Below, piece after piece: positions 44,912 through 52,833 of a stretch of 64,000 nucleotides of DNA. This DNA is from Salinibacterium hongtaonis. GTDB taxonomy: Bacteria; Actinomycetota; Actinomycetes; Actinomycetales; Microbacteriaceae. The stretch spans positions 248,001 to 312,000 of the forward strand of contig NZ_CP026951.1 in assembly GCF_003065485.1 (NCBI RefSeq), in the 5' to 3' direction. Below the pieces are notes generated by a model. The model was not told the DNA's origin. It saw only the letters and a list, made by a program, of their open reading frames with translations, and made no database searches. A program made the position numbers and the translations under genes. Numbering within the stretch: position 1 is the first letter of the stretch; each line of letters begins with the position of its first letter.

Positions 44912-44987
44912 TGGTGGGCCCGGCGAGGCTCGAACTCGCGACCCGCGGATTAAAAGTCCGATGCTCTACCAACTGAGCTACAGGCCC
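44912..44987 (-). tRNA. tRNA-Lys (UUU)
   Basis: On the minus strand the RNA begins GGGCCTGTAGCTCAGTTGG and reads through the anticodon loop CTTTTAA with anticodon TTT. GTTCGAG is the T loop, and the acceptor stem closes with CGGGCCC, then A and an encoded CCA. The seven-pair acceptor stem has one G-U pair. No other tRNA is adjacent. Confidence 0.97.
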
Positions 44988-45125
44988 GTACTCGTTAAAT
45001 CTATCGCGGATGCGAGGCCTTCGCGTACAGCCCGTCGCGGGCCCCTCGCGCGCGGGCCGTTCAGACTCCCCAGGCCCGGCATCCGCCCGCCATACGACGC
45101 ACCACAAAGCCCGCACAACGCAGCT

Positions 45126-45180
45126 GAGGGGTCCGAAATGAGCCTTCGCGGCTTGCGCCGAGACTCATTAGGGACCCCTC
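45126..45180. repeat. 55-nt palindromic intergenic repeat, copy B
   Basis: Arms GAGGGGTCC and GGACCCCTC with inner AAATGAG/CTCATT and a CTTCG-containing core, length 55 nt. Matches copy A (33885-33939) at 44 of 55 positions. It lies between tRNA-Lys and the FAS1 gene. Confidence 0.85.
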
Positions 45181-45183
45181 AGG

Positions 45184-45231
45184 GGTGGTGCGGTGGTGCG
45201 GTGGTGCGGTGATGCGGTGATGCGGTGATGC
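45184..45231. repeat. Six tandem 8-mers (minisatellite) downstream of FAS1 gene
   Basis: Three copies of GGTGGTGC followed by three copies of GGTGATGC, perfectly in register, end 10 bases before the FAS1 stop. The two unit types differ by one base. Confidence 0.9.
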
Positions 45232-45241
45232 GGTGCACGGC

Positions 45242-45901
45242 TTAGGCCGCGGGCATCAGCACCGTGTCGATCAGGTAGACGGTGGCGTTCGCGGTCTTGA
45301 CTCCGCCACACACAACGGCCGAGTCGTTGACCATGAGGTCGTCACCGCTGCCAGTGACCTCCACCGTGCCGCCCTGAACCGTGGTCTGCGTTCCCGTGAT
45401 GTCGTCGGGAGAGATCTGGCCAGGAACGACGTGGTAAGTCAGGATGCTCGAGAGCAGCGCTGCATTCTCGGGCAGCTTGAGAGACTCCACGGTTGCGGCA
45501 TCGAGCTTGGCGAAAGCGTCGTCAACGGGGGCGAATACGGTGAACTCGCTGCCGTTGAGAGTCTCGACCAGGTTGACGTCGGGGTTCAACTGACCGGAGA
45601 CAGCCGCGGTCAGTGTGGTGAGCAGCGGGTTGTTCGATGCGGCGACCGCAACGGGGTCCATCGACATCCCCTCAATCGATCCCGCACCGTCTGGCACCGT
45701 TTCGGCGTACGCGGCACAGCCGGACCCGACGAGGTCGGCGGTGAGGCTGTCGTCGGTCGACGGCTCCGTCGTTTCCATGGTGTCGGAATCGGAGCTGCTC
45801 GTGTCTTCGGAGGTGCTGTCCATTGTGCAGGCAGTCAAGCCCAGCAGAGTGACGGCGGCCAGGGCGGCTGCTGCCATCGCGTTGCGCTTCATTACTCGCA
45901 T
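45242..45901 (-). CDS. Secreted FAS1 (fasciclin) domain lipoprotein
   Basis: A 219-residue lipoprotein. The signal [18 protein letters not shown] leads into the lipobox LTAC (about residue 25), followed by a Ser/Thr/Asp-rich linker and a FAS1 domain (about residues 85-219): [18 protein letters not shown] and [10 protein letters not shown] are typical. It corresponds to the MPT70/MPT83 type of mycobacteria, which are targets of SigK. ATG 45901 has AAGGAG 9 bases upstream. A CCAAAC-N16-CCGAAC promoter lies 113 bases upstream on its strand. Confidence 0.92.
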   Translation of the reverse strand: MRVMKRNAMAAAALAAVTLLGLTACTMDSTSEDTSSSDSDTMETTEPSTDDSLTADLVGSGCAAYAETVPDGAGSIEGMSMDPVAVAASNNPLLTTLTAAVSGQLNPDVNLVETLNGSEFTVFAPVDDAFAKLDAATVESLKLPENAALLSSILTYHVVPGQISPDDITGTQTTVQGGTVEVTGSGDDLMVNDSAVVCGGVKTANATVYLIDTVLMPAA

Positions 45902-46013
45902 GGTTGTTCTCCTTCATTGTTTTTCTTGCGAAAGCGGAGTGGTGAACGGGGTGCTGCCGGTGTCCCGGCCAGAGTCCATGTGTGCTGCGATGGCTCCGCG
46001 CCCTTATCCCTGC

Positions 46014-46041
46014 GTTCGGCGCCCGCCGATAACCGGTTTGG
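46014..46041 (-). promoter_or_regulatory. SigK-type ECF promoter of the FAS1 gene
   Basis: On the minus strand CCAAAC (46036-46041) and CCGAAC (46014-46019) are separated by exactly 16 bases. The same architecture precedes the sigma gene at 46905. Mycobacterial SigK promoters have a similar pair (CCATCC then CCGAAT). Confidence 0.75.
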
Positions 46042-46119
46042 TTTCTGCTCAAAAAAAAGTGCGGCACCGATCGCTCATACGGCGCAGCCAGCGTCTGCCG
46101 TCAGGCTTACGCTTGATAG

Positions 46120-46749
46120 ATGGCTGACGACTTTCACAAGCCCACCCTGTTCGCCGGGTCGCGCTTCGAGGACTACGTGGGGGCGGAGGATCCCGCCCAC
46201 ATCAGCCGTGTGGCCCACGAAACGGCGACCGCCCTGTTGGCGCGGGTTCGCAAAGACCCGCACCCCGAGGTGGTCGGTCGGCTCGTGGAGTTCACCGACA
46301 CCAACGGCATCGATGCGATTGCCGAGCTGTGGGCACGCGCGAGCCCGCACAGCCTGCCGGGGGCTCTGTGGGCCCTCTACCTGCTGCGGGCGCTGACGGT
46401 GCAGGACGCGGACCAGTCGAGCTTTCTCTATCAGCGCGGCACCGAGATAGCTCCGACGATTGATCCGCTTGTTGCCGGCGCGCCCATCCCCACGGGCCCG
46501 GCAGAAATCACGGCACTCGCGGACCAGATCCTCCGAGGCGTTTTCGAGGGTGACTTTGCCATCGCTCTGGATAGGGCGGCGGCCTTCTGCCGCATCACCG
46601 CGGTGGGGGCAACCAGTCTGGCGGATGACATGGAGTCGACCGCCCCCGACCGCTCGACTGCGCTCACTACGAAGGCGCTTCGGCTCTCGCATATGGCGGC
46701 GGATCTTGTCGTGTGTGCCAGGCTGTGGCGAGCCGGATCGCTCGACTGA
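46120..46749 (+). CDS. Conserved actinobacterial protein, unknown function
   Basis: A 209-residue, probably cytoplasmic, mostly helical protein without signal peptide or membrane span. I recognise no catalytic motif. It starts MADDFHKPTLFAGSRFEDY. TACGCT (46108-46113) lies 6 bases before the ATG and there is no ribosome site, so it is probably leaderless. It lies between the FAS1 gene and the sigma factor; whether it has a part in that system is unknown. Confidence 0.75.
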   Translation: MADDFHKPTLFAGSRFEDYVGAEDPAHISRVAHETATALLARVRKDPHPEVVGRLVEFTDTNGIDAIAELWARASPHSLPGALWALYLLRALTVQDADQSSFLYQRGTEIAPTIDPLVAGAPIPTGPAEITALADQILRGVFEGDFAIALDRAAAFCRITAVGATSLADDMESTAPDRSTALTTKALRLSHMAADLVVCARLWRAGSLD

Positions 46750-46818
46750 AGGCTGAGCCGCGGCCGTCTTGTGCAGGGCACTTGCAGATGCGTATGACGG
46801 GGTGCAGTAAACTTGTCC

Positions 46819-46899
46819 GGTCGGGCCGCAGTAACCCCGGGCTCCAAAACTAGCCGCTTCGAGCGGCCTCGCGCCGAGAGGCGTTTCTGCGGCCCGGCC
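46819..46899 (+). other. Candidate structured RNA upstream of the sigma promoter
   Basis: A 13-bp stem joins 46819-46831 (GGTCGGGCCGCAG) to 46887-46899 (CTGCGGCCCGGCC), with one G-U pair. The 55-base interior holds a hairpin at 46853-46867 (GCCGC TTCGA GCGGC) and another at 46866-46882 (GCCTC...GAGGC), overlapping by two bases. A -10-like TAAACT (46808-46813) would start transcription near the first arm. It ends 5 bases before the ECF -35. No known RNA family was recognised and no T run follows; it might equally be a terminator-like element of the preceding gene. Confidence 0.45.
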
Positions 46900-46904
46900 T
46901 CACA

Positions 46905-46932
46905 CCAATCCGATCGGCGACGCACTCCGAAC
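46905..46932 (+). promoter_or_regulatory. SigK-type ECF promoter of the sigma/anti-sigma operon
   Basis: CCAATC (46905-46910), 16 bases, CCGAAC (46927-46932), the same layout as the FAS1 promoter. This predicts autoregulation. The start codon is 68 bases after the -10. Confidence 0.75.
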
Positions 46933-47000
46933 TGTAGGTGTGACCGAAAGTGTGCCGAGAATGACGGCCAGCCCGCTGCATCCGCTCGCCGAACTTTGAC

Positions 47001-47600
47001 ATGCTGGGGCGCGTGGCAGCTGATATCCGCGTCGATGACGGCGTGACCGATGCGTCGCGGCTCCATGCCGTGCTGCTCAGCCGCGTTGCTTTGGGCGATC
47101 AGGGGGCGTTCGCCGAACTCTATGACGCGCTCTGCGCCCGAGTGCTTGGTCTCGTGCGAAGCGTGCTCGTCGATCATGCCCAGTCGGAGGAGGTGACGCA
47201 GGAGGTGTTTCTTGAGGTGTGGCAAACCGCTCCCCGGTTCGATGTATCTCGCGGCAGCGTCTCTGCGTGGATCATGACCATGGCCCACCGCCGCGCCATC
47301 GACAGGGTGCGGGCCTCACAGTCGGGGCGTGACCGGGATGCGCGCATCGGCATCCGAAACTTCGACGCCCCATACGACAATGTTGCTGAGACAGTAGAGA
47401 CCACGATCGAGAATGAGAGGGTGCAGCGGGCCATGACCCAGTTGAGCGAGCTCCAGCGCCAGGCGCTCACGCTCGCCTACTATGGGGGCCTCACTCAGGC
47501 CGAAGTCGCCGCGGCTCTGGATGTTCCCCTCGGCACGGTTAAGACCCGACTGCGCGACGGCATGATTCGCCTTCGAGACGAGCTGGGGGTGGCGTCATGA
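47001..47600 (+). CDS. ECF sigma factor, SigK-like
   Basis: A 199-residue extracytoplasmic-function sigma factor. Region 2 spans about residues 30-100, with SEEVTQEVFLEVW and SVSAWIMTMAHRRAIDRVR; region 4 is at about 140-195, with LTQAEVAAALDVPLGTVKTR. The anti-sigma gene overlaps its stop by four bases, and the neighbouring FAS1 gene has the same promoter. Both facts match the sigK-rskA-mpt70/83 arrangement of mycobacteria. No clear ribosome site is visible at ATG 47001. Confidence 0.92.
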   Translation: MLGRVAADIRVDDGVTDASRLHAVLLSRVALGDQGAFAELYDALCARVLGLVRSVLVDHAQSEEVTQEVFLEVWQTAPRFDVSRGSVSAWIMTMAHRRAIDRVRASQSGRDRDARIGIRNFDAPYDNVAETVETTIENERVQRAMTQLSELQRQALTLAYYGGLTQAEVAAALDVPLGTVKTRLRDGMIRLRDELGVAS

Positions 47601-48499
47601 GCGACCGACTCCGCGAACTCGCCGCGCTCAACGCCGTGGGTGCCCTCGACCCGCAGCAGCAGGCCGAGTTCGATTCCCTAATCTCCAGCTCTGCGGCAGC
47701 TCGCGCCGAGGCCGCAGCGTTCGACCGCACCTCTGAACTCCTTGCCGCCGCCGCCGAGCCCGTCGCACCCAGCGCCGCACTCCGCGCATCCCTGCTCTCT
47801 CAGGTCGCTGCGACCCCGCAGCTCTCACCCGGCGACTCAGCATCGGATGATGACTCGCGCGGGATGGGCATCCCCAGGCCCCGTGGGAACGAGCCCGAAG
47901 GGCGCGAGGCCGAAGGAAACGAGCCCAGCGCGCACGAGACCGACGGGCGCGAGACCGAAGCGCGCGAGCCCGACGCGCACGAGTCCCGCGCCACTGACCC
48001 GCCCGGGGGCCCCGCAGAATCGGCCTCCCGTCGCCGGTGGTTAACCAGGCCCGCCGTGATCCTCGGGTCAGCCGCCGCCGCACTCGCGCTCTTCTTCGGG
48101 GGAACCGCCGTGGGAATCGGCATCGCCAGCAACAGCTTCTCGGTCGAGCAGGCCACTGCCCTCGCGGACCTGCAGGCGGCTCCCGATGCCCAGCAGGCGC
48201 AGACGGTGCTTGACGACGGCACGAGCGCGACCCTGATCTGGTCGCTCGAGCAGCGTAGGTCGGCCATCATGATCGATGATCTTGACGCTCTGCCCGAGGG
48301 GGAGACCTACCAGCTCTGGTACATCGGCGAAGACGGCGTTGTCGCCGACGGTACCTTCGAGGCAGCCCCGGAGGGGACAACGTGGCGGGTGCTCGACGGC
48401 CTCATGTCGGAGGGCGACGCCGTCGGCGTGACAATCGAGCCAGAGGGTGGATCGCCCACGCCGTCGGGCGACCCCATCATCGTGCTCGGCAGCGCCTAG
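47597..48499 (+). CDS. Anti-sigma factor, RskA-like (anti-sigma-K)
   Basis: A 300-residue membrane anti-sigma factor. The N-terminal 75 residues form the cytoplasmic sigma-binding domain (LAALNAVGALDPQQQ). Then comes a linker of about 65 residues with repeated Glu-Arg/His/Glu blocks. A single membrane span lies at about residues 153-176, and an extracytoplasmic RskA domain (about 180-300) contains YQLWYIGEDGVV. The acidic linker is unusual in length and repetition. It overlaps the sigma gene as ATGA. Confidence 0.9.
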   Translation: MSDRLRELAALNAVGALDPQQQAEFDSLISSSAAARAEAAAFDRTSELLAAAAEPVAPSAALRASLLSQVAATPQLSPGDSASDDDSRGMGIPRPRGNEPEGREAEGNEPSAHETDGRETEAREPDAHESRATDPPGGPAESASRRRWLTRPAVILGSAAAALALFFGGTAVGIGIASNSFSVEQATALADLQAAPDAQQAQTVLDDGTSATLIWSLEQRRSAIMIDDLDALPEGETYQLWYIGEDGVVADGTFEAAPEGTTWRVLDGLMSEGDAVGVTIEPEGGSPTPSGDPIIVLGSA

Positions 48500-48523
48500 C
48501 GTTCTGCAGGACGCGGCGTTAGA

Positions 48524-49303
48524 TCATCCGAATTTGCCGGAGACGTAGTCTTCTGTCGCCTGCACGGACGGGTTCGAGAAGATCTTGTTGGTGTCGTCGT
48601 ATTCGATGAGCTTGCCCGGTTTGCCGGTGCCCGCGATGTTGAAGAAGGCCGTGCGGTCGGAGACACGGGATGCCTGCTGCATGTTGTGCGTCACGATCAC
48701 GATTGTGTAGTCGGTCTTGAGCTCCTCAATGAGGTCCTCGATCGCGAGTGTTGAGATGGGGTCGAGCGCGGAGCACGGCTCGTCCATGAGCAGAACATCG
48801 GGAGCGACGGCGATCGCGCGGGCGATGCAGAGTCGCTGCTGCTGGCCACCCGAGATGCCCGATCCTGGCTTGTCGAGGCGATCCTTGACCTCGTTCCACA
48901 GGTTGGCGCCGCGCAGGGACTTCTCGACAAGGTCGTCAGCATCTGACTTGGCGATGCGACGGTTATTGAGCTTGACTCCCGCGAGCACGTTTTCGCGAAT
49001 CGACATAGTGGGGAACGGGTTGGGGCGCTGAAACACCATTCCCACCTGGCGGCGAACGAGCACGGGGTCAACGTCGGGGCCGTAGAGGTTGCTGCCGTCG
49101 ATGAGAACTTCGCCGTCGACGGATGCTCCGGGGATCACCTCGTGCATGCGATTGAGCGTGCGGAGGAAGGTGGATTTGCCGCAGCCGGAGGGGCCGATAA
49201 AGGCGGTGACGCTGCGGGGCTCGATGTTGAGGGTGATGCCCTCGACGGCCTTGAACTTGCCGTAGTAGACGTCTAGGTCGCGTACTTCTATGCGTTTTGA
49301 CAC
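48524..49303 (-). CDS. pstB: Phosphate ABC transporter ATPase
   Basis: A 259-residue ATPase of the high-affinity phosphate importer. Walker [13 protein letters not shown], signature [13 protein letters not shown], Walker [14 protein letters not shown] and the switch-region VTHNMQQA are all intact. It is the last gene of the pst operon, 16 bases after pstA. Length is typical. Confidence 0.97.
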   Translation of the reverse strand: MSKRIEVRDLDVYYGKFKAVEGITLNIEPRSVTAFIGPSGCGKSTFLRTLNRMHEVIPGASVDGEVLIDGSNLYGPDVDPVLVRRQVGMVFQRPNPFPTMSIRENVLAGVKLNNRRIAKSDADDLVEKSLRGANLWNEVKDRLDKPGSGISGGQQQRLCIARAIAVAPDVLLMDEPCSALDPISTLAIEDLIEELKTDYTIVIVTHNMQQASRVSDRTAFFNIAGTGKPGKLIEYDDTNKIFSNPSVQATEDYVSGKFG

Positions 49304-49319
49304 GTTGTTTCCTTAGCTC

Positions 49320-50402
49320 CTAGCGGCCCGTCTTGGGCGCGAAGTACTTGGCGATGAGCCGCGCGATGAGGTTGAGCAGCATGACGATGAGAATGAGGGT
49401 GAGGGCTCCTGCCCAGGCCCGGTCGATGTAGTGCTGTGGCACGCTGCCCTGGCTCACATACTGGTTGTAAACCAGAACGGGGAGACTCTGCATTCGGCCT
49501 TCGAAGAGGTTGTAGTTGAGGTTGTTGGTGAACCCGGCCGCCACGAGCAGCGGCGCCGTTTCGCCGATGACGCGGGCGATGGCGAGGGTGACACCGGTCA
49601 TGATTCCCGCGATGGATGTCGGCAGAACCACCTTCATCACGGTGAGCCACTTAGGCACGCCAAGGGCGTAGGAGGCTTCACGCAGCTCATTGGGAACGAG
49701 CTTGAGCATGTCCTCACACGAACGAACCACGATGGGGATCATGAGCACGGAGAGGGCGATGGCCCCCGCTATTCCGAGCTTGATGCCGGGCCCAAAGAAG
49801 ATCGCAAAGACCGAGTAGGCGAAGAGGCCTGCGACGATCGAGGGGATTCCGGTCATCACGTCGACGAAGAACGTGATGGAACGGGCGAGCGGCCCGCGGC
49901 CGTATTCGACCAGGTAGATGGCCGCGAGCAATCCGATGGGCACCGAGATAATCGCCGCGGTGAGGGTCATCAGCAGGGTGCCGACGACGGCGTGAACGAT
50001 TCCGCCGCCTTCGCCCACGATGTTGCGCATCGAGTAGGTGAAGAATTCGATATCGAAGCGGGCCGCACCCTTGGTGATCACGGTGAACAACAGCGAGATG
50101 AGCGGCAATAGGGCTACGACGAATGCGCTGCCGACGAGGGCGGTGACGAGGCGATCTTTGGCCTTGCGACTGCCTTCGATCAGCAGCGAGAGCACGTAGA
50201 TCGTGATCATGTAGATGATCGCGCTCACGAGAACGACGCCAACGATGTTGACGTCGCCGCCGTCTGCTTGGCCGATGAGCCAGAAGCCAATCGCGACTAC
50301 GACGATGACCCCGATGAGCACGTACCAGGGGGTGCGCTTGCCGAGCAAGCCCGTTGCGTAGGGGTTGGGCATGCTGGTGGTGGATGCCGTGGTCTGGCTC
50401 AT
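49320..50402 (-). CDS. pstA: Phosphate ABC permease PstA
   Basis: A 360-residue membrane protein with six core hydrophobic segments and an extra N-terminal part with two further hydrophobic segments (about residues 27-45 and 52-76). The EAA-type loop ELREASYALGVPKWLTVMKVV is visible. ATG 50402 overlaps the pstC stop as TGATG. Confidence 0.94.
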   Translation of the reverse strand: MSQTTASTTSMPNPYATGLLGKRTPWYVLIGVIVVVAIGFWLIGQADGGDVNIVGVVLVSAIIYMITIYVLSLLIEGSRKAKDRLVTALVGSAFVVALLPLISLLFTVITKGAARFDIEFFTYSMRNIVGEGGGIVHAVVGTLLMTLTAAIISVPIGLLAAIYLVEYGRGPLARSITFFVDVMTGIPSIVAGLFAYSVFAIFFGPGIKLGIAGAIALSVLMIPIVVRSCEDMLKLVPNELREASYALGVPKWLTVMKVVLPTSIAGIMTGVTLAIARVIGETAPLLVAAGFTNNLNYNLFEGRMQSLPVLVYNQYVSQGSVPQHYIDRAWAGALTLILIVMLLNLIARLIAKYFAPKTGR

Positions 50403-51349
50403 CAGTTGGCTCCAGAGAATTCGCTGCGACGGTTGATGATCCAACGGGCGATCATGTTCACGACCAGCGTGATCGCAAAGAGGATGAGACCAGTGGCGAT
50501 GAGCAGGTTAATGTTCAGGCCAAATGCTTCGGGGAACCGCAGAGCGATATTTGCGGCAATTGTGCCGGGGTTCGAAGGGGTGAGAAGCGCCCAGGTGATG
50601 CCTCCGGATGCGGAGAGCACCATGGCGACCGCCATCGTTTCGCCCAGGGCGCGGCCAAGGCCGAGCATGGACGCAGACACGATGCCGGGGCGTCCGAACG
50701 GCAGCACGGCGGTGCGGATCATCTCCCAGCGCGTTGCCCCAAGCGCCAGCGCGGCTTCTTCGTGCAGCACCGGCGTCTGCAGGAACACCTCGCGGCTGAG
50801 GGCCGTGATGATCGGCAGCACCATGACGGCGAGCACGATGGCGGCGGTGAGGATGGTGCGCCCTGTGCCCGATGCTGGCGGTGCGAAGAAGGGAATCCAG
50901 CCCAGGTTCTCGGTGAGCCATGTGTAGAGGGGCTGAACGGCCGGGGCGAGCACGTTGGCTCCCCAGAGACCGAAGACCACGGAGGGCACTGCGGCAAGGA
51001 GGTCGATGATGTAGCCGAGACCTGAGGCGAGCCTGCGGGGCGCGTAGTGCGAGATGAAGAGTGCGATGCCGATGGAGACGGGCACTGCCATGAGCAGCGC
51101 CAGGGCGGATGCCCAGAGGGTGCCAAAGACGAGGGGCCAGACATAGGCCCAAAAGTTCTGCCCGCCGAGAATATCGATCTCGTTGGGGTCTGCCGTTATC
51201 GCCGGTGTCGCCTCGATGAAGAGGAACGCGGCAACCGCGGCGAGGATCGCCAGGATAAGTGTGCCAGCGGTGAGGGCTGTGCTGGAGAAAATGCGATCCC
51301 CGAGGCGTTGCTTTGCCTGGATGCGCTGTGCCGTAGCCGGCCGTGTCAT
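50402..51349 (-). CDS. pstC: Phosphate ABC permease PstC
   Basis: A 315-residue permease with six hydrophobic segments and the EAA loop EEAALALGATRWEMIRTAVLP. It pairs with PstA. ATG 51349 is the assigned start; no strong ribosome site is seen. The gene starts 133 bases after the pstS stop, and the stem-loop at 51422-51473 lies in that gap. Confidence 0.94.
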   Translation of the reverse strand: MTRPATAQRIQAKQRLGDRIFSSTALTAGTLILAILAAVAAFLFIEATPAITADPNEIDILGGQNFWAYVWPLVFGTLWASALALLMAVPVSIGIALFISHYAPRRLASGLGYIIDLLAAVPSVVFGLWGANVLAPAVQPLYTWLTENLGWIPFFAPPASGTGRTILTAAIVLAVMVLPIITALSREVFLQTPVLHEEAALALGATRWEMIRTAVLPFGRPGIVSASMLGLGRALGETMAVAMVLSASGGITWALLTPSNPGTIAANIALRFPEAFGLNINLLIATGLILFAITLVVNMIARWIINRRSEFSGAN

Positions 51350-51421
51350 CGCTTCGTATTCCCCTGTGGTTGTGTGGTGGCTTGGTGCTGAAGAGAGGTT
51401 GCGAACGCGGTCACAACCCCA

Positions 51422-51473
51422 AGTCTGCCCGGTGCCTGGACCTCGCACAACACGAGGGGGCACCGGGCAGACT
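51422..51473 (-). promoter_or_regulatory. Long stem-loop between pstS and pstC
   Basis: A perfect 15-bp outer stem (51422-51436 with 51459-51473) contains a 5-bp inner stem (51441-51445 with 51453-51457). No T tract follows on the minus strand, so it resembles an mRNA-stabilising or partial read-through element more than a full terminator. Confidence 0.65.
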
Positions 51474-51482
51474 CTAGTTGAA

Positions 51483-52583
51483 TTAGCTGATGGCGTTGAC
51501 CGCGGCCTGTGCCTTCTCGAACAGGCTTGCCGAGATGGGCGCGATGCCTGCGGACTCGGCCGCAACCTTCTGACCTTCATCGCTGATCACGTAGGTGAAG
51601 TACGCCTTGGTGAGTTCACCGGCGGCAGCATCCTCGTACTCGGAGCAGGCGATCAGGTAGCTGACGAGAACGATCGGGTAGACACCCTCAGCGTCGCTCG
51701 TGCGGTCGAGTTCGATGGCGAGGTCGGTTGCTGCGCGACTCTCGACGAGTGGTGACGCGTCGACGATTGCCGCTGCGGCTTCGGCCGAGTAGTTCACGTA
51801 ATCGGAGCCCGCCTTGACTGCGACAGTGCCGAGGTCTCCGGCGCGCGATGCGTCGGCGTACCCAATGGTGTTGGTTCCGCCGGTGACAGCGTCAACGACC
51901 CCCGAGGTGCCCTGTGCGGCTTCGCCTCCCGGGTAGGCCCAGTCGCCGCTGACTTCGGCGTCCCACACCTCGGGCGCTGCCGCCGAGAGGTACTCGGCAA
52001 AGTTCTCGGTGGTGCCCGACTCGTCGGAGCGGTGCACTGCGTTGATGGTGGCAGCGGGGAGCTTGGCGTCGGGGTTCTGGGAGACGATCGCGTTGTCGTT
52101 CCACTGGGTGACGTCGCCCTTGAAGATCGCCGCGATGGTAGCGGCGTCGAGGTTGAGGGCGTCGACACCCTCAACGTTGAAGATGATGGCGATGGGGGAG
52201 ATGTAGGCGGGGATCTCGACAATGTCGCTGCCGGGAACGCAGCCGGCGAAGTTGTCCGCGGCAAGCTCTTCGTCCTTGAACGCGCGGTCAGAGCCGGTGA
52301 AGGAGTTGGCGCCAGCGATGAAGTTGTCGCGGCCGGTGCCCGATCCGGTGGGGTCGTACTCGACGGTCACGCCGGAGTTGGCGGTCTGGAACGCAGCGAC
52401 CCAGGCTTCCTGCGCGGTGGCCTGCGACGATGCGCCGCCGCCGACGAGCGTGCCAGAAAGGCTGCTCTCGGAGGGCTCAGAAGAGGAGGCCTCGTTTGCT
52501 GCGCACGAAGACAGGACGACACTTCCGGCGATGGCAATTGCGGCAATGCCGCCCCAGCGCTTGGCGTTACGCGTGATGTTCAC
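51483..52583 (-). CDS. pstS: Phosphate-binding lipoprotein PstS (first copy)
   Basis: A 366-residue periplasmic phosphate-binding protein. The signal ends in a lipobox around LSSC (residues about 24-27). The GGGASSQATAQEAW and YDPTGSGTGRDNF segments and HRSDESGTTENF form the phosphate site. GTG 52583 has AAGGA upstream. It lies directly downstream of the PHO-box repeats at 52678-52706 and is closely related to the second PstS at 52834. Confidence 0.95.
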   Translation of the reverse strand: MNITRNAKRWGGIAAIAIAGSVVLSSCAANEASSSEPSESSLSGTLVGGGASSQATAQEAWVAAFQTANSGVTVEYDPTGSGTGRDNFIAGANSFTGSDRAFKDEELAADNFAGCVPGSDIVEIPAYISPIAIIFNVEGVDALNLDAATIAAIFKGDVTQWNDNAIVSQNPDAKLPAATINAVHRSDESGTTENFAEYLSAAAPEVWDAEVSGDWAYPGGEAAQGTSGVVDAVTGGTNTIGYADASRAGDLGTVAVKAGSDYVNYSAEAAAAIVDASPLVESRAATDLAIELDRTSDAEGVYPIVLVSYLIACSEYEDAAAGELTKAYFTYVISDEGQKVAAESAGIAPISASLFEKAQAAVNAIS

Positions 52584-52677
52584 GGTTTTCCTTTCAGGAA
52601 AGTGATGTTCGTGGGGCCTGGTGCGGGCCCCTCGCGTCAGACGCTACGAACACCGGTTAACGAGAGTCCCCCCTGCG

Positions 52678-52706
52678 GGTAAACGGAAGGTGAACGACCT
52701 GCGAAC
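52678..52706 (-). promoter_or_regulatory. PHO-box-like direct repeats upstream of pstS
   Basis: On the minus strand GTTCGCAGGTC, GTTCACCTTCC and GTTTACC follow each other with an 11-base period (ends at 52706, 52695 and 52684). GTTCACC repeats at 11-base spacing are the PhoP binding unit known from Streptomyces and relatives. It lies about 95 bases before the pstS start codon. Confidence 0.78.
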
Positions 52707-52833
52707 GCGGGGCATCCTGAGCGCCCGATTTCGCCGTCATGGCGCGCCATTGGGCCGCCGGTGCGGGGACGGTTTGCACCTGAGACGGCGGGGCTGAGAG
52801 TTAGCTGCTGAGATTTGGCCGGTAGCGGGAGCG

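Noticed and set aside
45184-45231. Possible CRISPR-like array
   Set aside because: Units are 8 bases with no spacers and no cas genes; it is a simple tandem repeat.
46816-46825. Partial match to the TetR-type palindrome (CCGGTCGG)
   Set aside because: The left arm ATACCG is missing and the bases are part of the structured element stem.
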